Source: Microbacteriaceae bacterium | Lineage (GTDB): Bacteria; Actinomycetota; Actinomycetes; Actinomycetales; Microbacteriaceae | DNA length: 7,162 bases | NCBI GenBank assembly: GCA_947447385.1 | Contig: CANFKN010000066.1 | Coordinates: 1-7,162, forward strand | Direction: 5' to 3' | Part shown: one piece after another, positions 1 through 4,677 of the stretch | Position numbering within the stretch: position 1 is the stretch's first letter | Layout of the letters: every line of letters begins with the position of its first letter | Position numbers and translations under genes: made by a program | Notes under the pieces: model-generated | Told to the model about the DNA's origin: nothing | What the model saw: only the letters and a program-made list of their open reading frames with translations | Database searches by the model: none

Positions 1-1696
1 ACGACTCAACGTCGGTTTGCTCTTGGCTGGCATCGGTGCGGCCGCCAATAAAAGGCACGGCAACTTCAACACCTGCGTTGGCAGCTGCCTTCTCAACGGC
101 AACGCCACCGGCAAACACGATTAGGTCAGCGAGCGAGATTGCGTGGTTGAAATCTGCTTTGATCTGCTCTAGTTTCGCCAAAACTACAGCCAACTCAGCA
201 GGGTTGTTGGCCTGCCAGTTGCGCTGAGGCTCAAGACGAATGCGCGCACCGTTTGCACCGCCGCGCTTGTCTGTGGTTCTAAAAGTTGAGGCAGATGCCC
301 AAGCGGTCGAAACGAGCTGTTCGACAGTTAGGTCTGATTCAAGAATGATTGTCTTCAACAAATCAAGTTGGGCGGCACTTGGCGCAGGCACTGTTGTTGC
401 TGGCAGCGGGTCTTGCCAAATCAACTCTTCGGCAGGCACCTCGGCGCCGAGGTAGCGAGCCTTCGGGCCCATGTCACGGTGGGTCAACTTGAACCAAGCG
501 CGAGCGAAAGCATCGGCGAATGCAGCCGGCTCTTCAAGAAAGCGCCGTGAGATCTTCTCGTAGGCCGGCTCGAAGCGAAGGGCCAAGTCGGTGGTGAACA
601 TGATTGGCGCGTGGCGCTTTGTTGCGTCGTGTGCGTCGGCAACTGCATCGGCAGCGGCGCCATCGGCAGGCACCCATTGGGTTGCGCCAGCCGGGCTCTT
701 GGTCTGAACCCATTCATAGCCAAAAAGGGTTTCGAAATAGCTGTTGTCCCATTGAATCGGGGTTGGCGTCCAAGCGCCTTCAAGGCCACTGCTAATGGTG
801 CTTGCGCCGTTGCCTGTGCCGAAACTGTTTTGCCATCCGAGCCCCATATTTTCAATGGATGCACCTTCGGGCTCTGGGCCAACGTTGCCTTCAGGGTTGG
901 CGGCTCCGTGCGCTTTGCCAAAGGTGTGACCACCGGCAATCAACGCGACGGTTTCTTCGTCGTTCATCGCCATGCGCTTGAAAGTTTCGCGAATGTCTTT
1001 TGCTGAATCCAAGATGTCTGGGTTGCCATCTGGGCCTTCAGGGTTCACATAAATCAGGCCCATCTGCACTGCAGCCAAAGGGTTTTCGAGGTCGCGGTCG
1101 CCCGAATAGCGCTTGTTAGCAAGCCATTCAGTTTCATTGCCCCAATAGGTGTTGTCAGGTTCCCAAACGTCAGCACGGCCACCGGCAAAACCGAAGGTTG
1201 GCAAACCCATGTCTTCAAGAGCAACGTTGCCCGCAAGAATCATGAGGTCAGCCCAAGAAATCTGCTTGCCATATTGCTTCTTGATTGGCCAAAGCAGACG
1301 GCGAGCTTTGTCGAGGTTGACGTTGTCGGGCCAGCTGTTGAGCGGAGCAAAACGCTGCAAGCCCTGACCAGCACCACCGCGGCCATCGCTCACGCGATAT
1401 GTGCCAGCGCTGTGCCAAGCCATGCGAATAAAGAACGGGCCATAGTGGCCATAATCGGCAGGCCACCAGTCTTGCGAAGTCTTCATCAAAGTCGCAATGT
1501 CAGCCTTCAGCGCGGCAAGGTCTAGTTTTGCGAACTCGGCTGCGTAGTCAAAACCGGCATCCATCGGGTCGCTCTTCTCAGAGTGAGTGAGCAGTGGGTC
1601 AACTTTGATCTGGTTTGGCCACCAGTCATTGCCGCTTGTGCCAACAGCTTGGTTTGCTGAGACTCCAGGAAAAGGGCATTTTGCTTCATCTGACAT
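1..1696 (-). CDS. katG: Catalase-peroxidase KatG (3' end beyond window)
   Basis: Bifunctional haem enzyme that removes hydrogen peroxide by catalase and peroxidase activity in the cytoplasm. No signal peptide is visible. The frame stays open from ATG at 1696 to base 2, giving 565 residues. KatG proteins are about 730-740 residues, so roughly 170 residues of the C-terminal domain lie outside. The distal haem triad R91, W94, H95 is present, as are Y216 and M242, which with W94 form the Met-Tyr-Trp adduct needed for catalase activity. Also seen are proximal H257 (GGHTFGKAHG), W309 and D370, and the mobile arginine R407 (HRDMGP). S303 aligns with Mycobacterium tuberculosis S315. The N-terminal domain is therefore complete and looks active. 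The start is supported by GAGGAA at 1701-1706, four bases before the ATG. The gene lies 101 bp downstream of higA on the same strand and probably has its own promoter (1741-1766). No fur-type gene precedes it. Identity is very secure. Confidence 0.97.
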   Translation of the reverse strand, partial: MSDEAKCPFPGVSANQAVGTSGNDWWPNQIKVDPLLTHSEKSDPMDAGFDYAAEFAKLDLAALKADIATLMKTSQDWWPADYGHYGPFFIRMAWHSAGTYRVSDGRGGAGQGLQRFAPLNSWPDNVNLDKARRLLWPIKKQYGKQISWADLMILAGNVALEDMGLPTFGFAGGRADVWEPDNTYWGNETEWLANKRYSGDRDLENPLAAVQMGLIYVNPEGPDGNPDILDSAKDIRETFKRMAMNDEETVALIAGGHTFGKAHGAANPEGNVGPEPEGASIENMGLGWQNSFGTGNGASTISSGLEGAWTPTPIQWDNSYFETLFGYEWVQTKSPAGATQWVPADGAAADAVADAHDATKRHAPIMFTTDLALRFEPAYEKISRRFLEEPAAFADAFARAWFKLTHRDMGPKARYLGAEVPAEELIWQDPLPATTVPAPSAAQLDLLKTIILESDLTVEQLVSTAWASASTFRTTDKRGGANGARIRLEPQRNWQANNPAELAVVLAKLEQIKADFNHAISLADLIVFAGGVAVEKAAANAGVEVAVPFIGGRTDASQEQTDVES

Positions 1697-1740
1697 GGTG
1701 TTCCTCAATCGTTGTCGTGCTTTGAACCTACCCTAGAGAC

Positions 1741-1766
1741 AACGGCGCATAGTGCAGGGGTATTCC
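1741..1766 (-). promoter_or_regulatory. Candidate SigR/SigH-type promoter for katG
   Basis: On the minus strand GGAAT (1762-1766) is followed by exactly 18 bases and then GTT (1741-1743). This is the consensus known for the actinobacterial thiol-oxidative-stress ECF sigma factors SigR (Streptomyces) and SigH (mycobacteria). Transcription would start around 1733-1735, giving a leader of roughly 37 nt that includes the GAGGAA ribosome site. The -35 element overlaps a short inverted repeat (AGGGG at 1756-1760, CCCCT at 1766-1770), which could be incidental. No convincing housekeeping -35/-10 pair was found in the gap. The match is short, so it is a plausible but unproven assignment. Confidence 0.45.
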
Positions 1767-1797
1767 CCCTTTGCCCGAGCCCAAAAAACGTCGGATG

Positions 1798-2160
1798 CTA
1801 CGCTGCACCCAAAAGCGTTGCGGCAGGAATCTTCAGCTCGCGGCTCAGATTTTTTATCATTCGGAGGCTCAAAGGGCGCTTGCCGTTCAAAACTTCATAA
1901 ACCCGATTTGGGTTACCGATCAAAGGCACTAGGTCGGCGACAGTTAGGCCGCCCTGTTCCATTCGAAACTTGATTGCCGAAATTGGGTCGGGTGGGTCAA
2001 TCGGGTAGTGTTTGGCCTCATAAGCTTCGATTAGGGTGACCAAGATGTCGAGTTTGTCACCTGCAGGTGTTCCAAGTTCAGGATCGCCCTCGGCAAGCTG
2101 ATCGACTTCAGCCAGAGCCGCCATTAGGTCGGCATCGTTGCGAATCGGATTGATTTCCAT
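1798..2160 (-). CDS. higA: HigA-type antitoxin, HTH DNA-binding protein
   Basis: Antitoxin and probable autorepressor of the toxin encoded just upstream; 120 residues. The N-terminal part (about 1-50) is acidic and helical. A Cro/C1-type helix-turn-helix fills about 60-118, with the pattern LTVADLVPLIG, then VYEVLNGKRPLSLRMIKNLS, then a tail ending IPAATLLG. This layout matches the HigA/COG5499 antitoxins that accompany HigB toxins (E. coli HigA has SRVLSGKRKLTLEHAKKLA at the same place). The start codon lies two bases after the higB stop, with an AGAGGA-type ribosome site inside the end of higB, so the two are translationally linked. The toxin-first order is typical of higBA and unlike most type II systems. 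HigA is expected to bind the dyad at 2475-2500. No recognisable Rho-independent terminator separates it from katG, so some read-through into katG is possible. Confidence 0.88.
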   Translation of the reverse strand: MEINPIRNDADLMAALAEVDQLAEGDPELGTPAGDKLDILVTLIEAYEAKHYPIDPPDPISAIKFRMEQGGLTVADLVPLIGNPNRVYEVLNGKRPLSLRMIKNLSRELKIPAATLLGAA

Positions 2161-2162
2161 TT

Positions 2163-2468
2163 TTAACCGTTCCTCTCTACTGTCTGTGCATCAATTAGGT
2201 CATATTCCTCATGCGTGCCGAGAAACTTAATCAGCACGACGCGAGTGTTGTAAAGAACAGCTGCCACCAATCGATACTTGTTCCCCCCGATATTAAAAAC
2301 AACTCGATTATCCTTAAGAATGCTTGCCGACCTAAATTGCTCTTTGATTTCGGCGGGCTTTGCCCAGTCGGCGGCCCTAGCTTCGTCACGCCAGGTTCTC
2401 AAGGGCAGTTCAGCCCCTCGGTTTCGAACCCAGAATTCCCGCAACACTGCCTCAGAAATAACTCTCAT
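2163..2468 (-). CDS. higB: HigB-type mRNA interferase toxin
   Basis: Toxin of a type II toxin-antitoxin pair: a small RelE-fold endoribonuclease that in known HigB proteins cleaves mRNA on the ribosome; 101 residues. The family signature is clear. There is a W..PAEIK..F..A..L stretch at about 35-51, then VVFNIGGNKYRLVAAV (56-71), then KFLGTHEEYD (81-90). E. coli HigB has YVFNVGGNELRVVA and MTHKEYD in the corresponding places. Length is normal and the frame is intact, so the toxin is probably functional. The ATG at 2466-2468 has no Shine-Dalgarno (CTTTTT precedes it) but lies seven bases after a -10 element, consistent with leaderless translation. It is followed at once by higA. The pair sits between the MFS exporter and katG with no transposase or integrase nearby. 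It could be a stabilisation or stress module; its trigger is unknown. Confidence 0.9.
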   Translation of the reverse strand: MRVISEAVLREFWVRNRGAELPLRTWRDEARAADWAKPAEIKEQFRSASILKDNRVVFNIGGNKYRLVAAVLYNTRVVLIKFLGTHEEYDLIDAQTVERNG

Positions 2469-2500
2469 AAAAAGAGTTTAGTCCCAGCTTGGGACAAACT
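2469..2500 (-). terminator. Possible Rho-independent terminator of the MFS gene (same dyad as the higBA operator)
   Basis: Read as RNA from the MFS side, the same dyad forms an 11-bp stem with one bulged A and a 3-nt loop. It is followed immediately by CTTTTT (2474-2469), and it begins 14 bp after the MFS stop codon. That is the geometry of an intrinsic terminator, though the U-tract is short and the outer stem is A/T-rich. The element may both end the exporter transcript and control higBA. Confidence 0.4.
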
Positions 2501-2503
2501 CAA
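2475..2503 (-). promoter_or_regulatory. higBA promoter with operator dyad in the spacer
   Basis: On the minus strand TTGAGT (2498-2503) and TAAACT (2475-2480) are separated by 17 bp, a normal housekeeping -35/-10 pair. The -10 ends six bases before the higB ATG, so transcription should start at or next to the A of the ATG. The spacer holds a perfect inverted repeat, GTCCCA (2481-2486) and TGGGAC (2490-2495) around a 3-bp centre. It is extended outward by AGTTT (2475-2479) and AAACT (2496-2500) with a single unpaired A at 2480. HigA-type antitoxins autoregulate by binding palindromes overlapping the promoter, so this is the expected operator. Binding would block RNA polymerase directly. Confidence 0.7.
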
Positions 2504-2514
2504 GACCCGGCTTT

Positions 2515-3699
2515 TTAGTGCATAACTCCGACCTCTTTGCGCAGGCTAAAGAGCCCGAGCAAAGTGGCCGTCGCCAAAAGCAATGACATAAAGGTTGTGA
2601 CGCCGATCACGTGCAAGCCAAACAAGAGGCTGGTGATTGGTGCAACGATGGCGCCGACGATTGAGTTTGAAAAACCCAAAAGCCCAGCTGCCACGCCAGC
2701 ACGTTCACCGTGGTCGCGCATGCCGAGACCCATGATGTTGGCACTGCAAAAACCAATCGACGAAACTGCCAAAGCAAAACCAAGCAATACAGCAGGTAGG
2801 TAGGTGGCGCCGAAGGCGTTCATCGCAGTTAAATAGGCAGCGGCGATGCCGGCATGAATGAGCCCGTAACGAAGCATCGTGATTGATGAATATCGTTTGA
2901 GCAAAATGCGGTTTAGCGAACTTGCCGAGAACATCAGAAACGTGACGGTCGCGAAAGCGTAGGTGTATTCAGTCGGGGTTAGGTGAAAGTCGTTTTCGAG
3001 CGAAAACGGAGCACCCGCGATGAAAACGCAGATCTGACCAAAGATAAGCCCGTTGGTCAATGCCAGCGAGACGAAGCGACGGTCGCTGAGCACGAACCTC
3101 CACGATGAAAACGTTGCTCCAAAAGTCAGTGCATTTCGGCGCTCGCGCGGCAAGCTCTCGGGCATGTTGATGACAGCCATCGCCAGCACGACTGCGCCGA
3201 GCAAAGCTAAGAAGATGAACACGATGTGCCAGTCGCCAATAAGAAGCAGTTGACCACCAACCAGCGGAGCCACAACTGGAGCGAGGCTTGAGATGGTTGC
3301 CTGGGTTGAATAAAGTCGGGCGGCCTCTTGGCCCGAGGCGTTGTCGCGAATGAAGGCGTTGTTTATCACAAAGCCGCCTGCCGATGAGAAACCTAGGGCG
3401 AACCGTGCAAAAATCATCCACTCAACACTGTTGGCGAGCAGACAAGCGATAGCTGACGCGATGAAAACAATCAGCGCGATAATCAAAGGTCGACGACGAC
3501 CAACAGCATCGGTGATTGGGCCAACAAAAAGCTGACCCGCAGCCATGCCGAGCAAGCTAGCGGTGATCGTGAGCTGAACCATGGTGTCGCTCGTGTGCAA
3601 AAAGAGCATAAGCGCTGGCAAAGCTGGCAAATATGTATCAAATTGGAACGGCCCGAGAGAACTAATGCCAACGAGGGTGGCGGCCTGTCTTTTTTTCAT
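2515..3699 (-). CDS. Bcr/CflA-type MFS drug exporter
   Basis: Inner-membrane proton-coupled antiporter of the 12-TM drug-resistance branch (Bcr/CflA subgroup), expected to export drugs or small metabolites; 394 residues from the start chosen here. Features with M at 3699 as residue 1: the TM1 motif FDTYLPALP (20-28; Bcr has DMYLPALP); the loop 2-3 motif GPITDAVGRRR (60-70); the TM4 segment from R99 through a GG pair to R118-D119, as in Bcr (R..QG...VIARAIVRD); and the TM5 antiporter motif APVVAPLVGG (140-149). The usual WR after this motif is WH (157-158). An in-frame ATG at 3759 would add 20 charged residues with no family support, would leave only 18 bp to the divergent gene, and would place a promoter and dyad inside the coding region. 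The 3699 start needs no Shine-Dalgarno because it sits at the predicted transcription start. Substrate is unknown; bicyclomycin, chloramphenicol or sulfonamide export are family precedents only. Confidence 0.88.
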   Translation of the reverse strand: MKKRQAATLVGISSLGPFQFDTYLPALPALMLFLHTSDTMVQLTITASLLGMAAGQLFVGPITDAVGRRRPLIIALIVFIASAIACLLANSVEWMIFARFALGFSSAGGFVINNAFIRDNASGQEAARLYSTQATISSLAPVVAPLVGGQLLLIGDWHIVFIFLALLGAVVLAMAVINMPESLPRERRNALTFGATFSSWRFVLSDRRFVSLALTNGLIFGQICVFIAGAPFSLENDFHLTPTEYTYAFATVTFLMFSASSLNRILLKRYSSITMLRYGLIHAGIAAAYLTAMNAFGATYLPAVLLGFALAVSSIGFCSANIMGLGMRDHGERAGVAAGLLGFSNSIVGAIVAPITSLLFGLHVIGVTTFMSLLLATATLLGLFSLRKEVGVMH

Positions 3700-3706
3700 C
3701 TCGGCT

Positions 3707-3735
3707 AAGGTAACACGCCAAAGAGGGCGTGTTAA
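3707..3735 (-). promoter_or_regulatory. MFS exporter promoter with 9-bp inverted repeat in the spacer
   Basis: On the minus strand TTAACA (3730-3735) and TACCTT (3707-3712) are 17 bp apart, and the -10 ends seven bases before the ATG at 3699, again predicting a leaderless message. A perfect inverted repeat, TAACACGCC (3711-3719) and GGCGTGTTA (3726-3734) with a 6-bp centre, fills the spacer and overlaps both hexamers. It has no T-run on either side, so it looks like a repressor operator, not a terminator. No regulator gene for it is in the window. It could also affect the divergent gene at 3778. Confidence 0.55.
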
Positions 3736-3777
3736 TCGAGGCTCTTCATCCCGCCGCATTTATGCAAAACTTGGCAC

Positions 3778-4608
3778 ATGCCGATTCTCAACAAAGACAT
3801 GCAGGTGTGCATCTCACTCGCTGCCCGCCCGAGCAATCTCGGCACTCGTTTTCACAACTTTCTCTATGACGAGCTCGGCCTCAACTTTGTTTATAAAGCC
3901 TTCACGACAACTGATCTTGAAGGCGCGGTGCGAGGCATTCGCGCTCTAAATTTTCGAGGATGCTCCGTCTCGATGCCCTTCAAAGAAGCAATCATCGAGT
4001 TTGTCGATGTGATGGCGCCATCGGCTTTGGCAATCGAATCGGTGAACACTGTGGTCAACGGTGGCGGTGTTCTGACAGCCTCGAACACCGACTTTGAGGC
4101 TGTCTTGAGCCTGCTCGGCGAGCGCGGCGTCGACCCAACGCTAAGTGTTTTGCTGCGTGGTTCTGGAGGCATGGCCAAGGCGGTGGCGGCTGCGTTCAAA
4201 CGGGCTGGGTTCAGTGATGTCACGATTCAGGCGCGCAACGCTGCGGCCGGGCAAGCTTTGGCAACCAAACTTGGCTTTGACTTTGTGACCGACTCTGAAC
4301 TTGCCGCCAAAGCGCAAGGCTTCGATGTTTTGGTCAACGTCACCCCGATTGGCATGGCTGGGGCTAACGAAAACGAGCTTTCATTTGAGCACGCTCTAAT
4401 CGCTGGCGCGATGGTGGTTTTTGACGCGGTGGCTTTTCCGGCCGAAACTCCTCTTATTGTTGCGGGCCGTGCCGCTGGCAAAACCGTGCTAACCGGCGCA
4501 GAAGTAATCGCACTTCAAGCCGCCCTGCAGTTCGAGGCTTACACCGGCGTTTCACTAAGCGCAGATCAGGTTCGCCGAGCCAGCGAATTCTCGCGCCTAC
4601 CCGCATAA
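3778..4608 (+). CDS. Shikimate dehydrogenase-like protein (SdhL/HI0607 type)
   Basis: NAD(P)-dependent oxidoreductase of the AroE fold; 276 residues, cytoplasmic. The N-terminal substrate domain keeps the catalytic pair, K69 in SMPFKE and D105 in SNTD, and N90 in SVNT. The Rossmann domain has GSGGMAKAV (128-136), the NVTPIGM segment (187-193) and the C-terminal TGAEVIALQAA (239-249, with Q247). Two sites depart from true AroE: the N-terminal shikimate loop reads SLAARPSNLGTRFHN in place of the usual GxPxxHSxSPxxHN, and the NRT NADP-phosphate motif is replaced by ARN (152-154). Both agree closely with my memory of Haemophilus HI0607 (SdhL), a paralogue reported to oxidise shikimate very slowly. 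It is therefore probably not the housekeeping shikimate-pathway enzyme; quinate, shikimate or another hydroxy acid may be the substrate. There is no Shine-Dalgarno. AAAACT at 3766-3771 ends six bases before the ATG and may be a -10 for a leaderless message, but its -35 is poor. It may be co-transcribed with the permease 69 bp downstream. Confidence 0.85.
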   Translation: MPILNKDMQVCISLAARPSNLGTRFHNFLYDELGLNFVYKAFTTTDLEGAVRGIRALNFRGCSVSMPFKEAIIEFVDVMAPSALAIESVNTVVNGGGVLTASNTDFEAVLSLLGERGVDPTLSVLLRGSGGMAKAVAAAFKRAGFSDVTIQARNAAAGQALATKLGFDFVTDSELAAKAQGFDVLVNVTPIGMAGANENELSFEHALIAGAMVVFDAVAFPAETPLIVAGRAAGKTVLTGAEVIALQAALQFEAYTGVSLSADQVRRASEFSRLPA

Positions 4609-4639
4609 GTTAGTATTTTTAGAACTAATGGCGTGGCAA

Positions 4640-4677
4640 CGAGGCCCCGCTAACCTCGAAATGAAACGGGGCTTTAC
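4640..4677 (+). promoter_or_regulatory. Structured leader that can occlude the permease Shine-Dalgarno (pseudoknot or two-hairpin switch)
   Basis: CGAGG (4640-4644) pairs with CCTCG (4654-4658). CCCCG (4645-4649), lying in the loop of that hairpin, pairs with CGGGG (4667-4671). This order gives an H-type pseudoknot with a CTAA linker (4650-4653) and an A-rich third loop (4659-4666). Alternatively the second helix extends to eight pairs (4642-4649 with 4667-4674, one G-U), which excludes the first hairpin, so the two could compete. GGGG at 4668-4671 is the only Shine-Dalgarno candidate, six bases before the ATG, and is buried in the second helix in both folds. This resembles small translational riboswitches, but I cannot match it to a known class. 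With no linker between the first strands of the two stems, a full pseudoknot would be tight and may lose one pair. Confidence 0.45.

Noticed and set aside
484..939. A 151-codon open frame on the minus strand inside the katG region, and several plus-strand frames of 60-131 codons there
   Set aside because: They overlap the intact katG frame, which has all catalytic residues in place. The alternative translations are low-complexity and match no family, so they are shadows.
1756..1770. AGGGG/CCCCT inverted repeat upstream of katG as a repressor operator
   Set aside because: The arms are only 5 bp of homopolymer-like sequence and overlap the GGAAT box; too short to call an operator.
1783..1800. 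T6 run just after the higA stop (minus strand) as a terminator
   Set aside because: No stem longer than about 3 bp precedes it.
2969..3421. A 150-codon minus-strand frame inside the MFS gene
   Set aside because: It is an out-of-frame reading of the exporter, rich in Arg and Ser with no domain pattern; the exporter frame explains the region.
3743..3771. A full -35/-10 promoter for the aroE-like gene (TCTTCA, 17 bp, AAAACT)
   Set aside because: The -35 matches the consensus at only three positions and the -10 lacks its first T; kept only as a possibility in the gene entry.
4642..4675. The GC-rich hairpin before the permease as a Rho-independent terminator of the aroE-like gene
   Set aside because: Only three T residues follow the stem, the loop is 17 nt, and the permease ATG comes at once; occlusion of the Shine-Dalgarno fits better.
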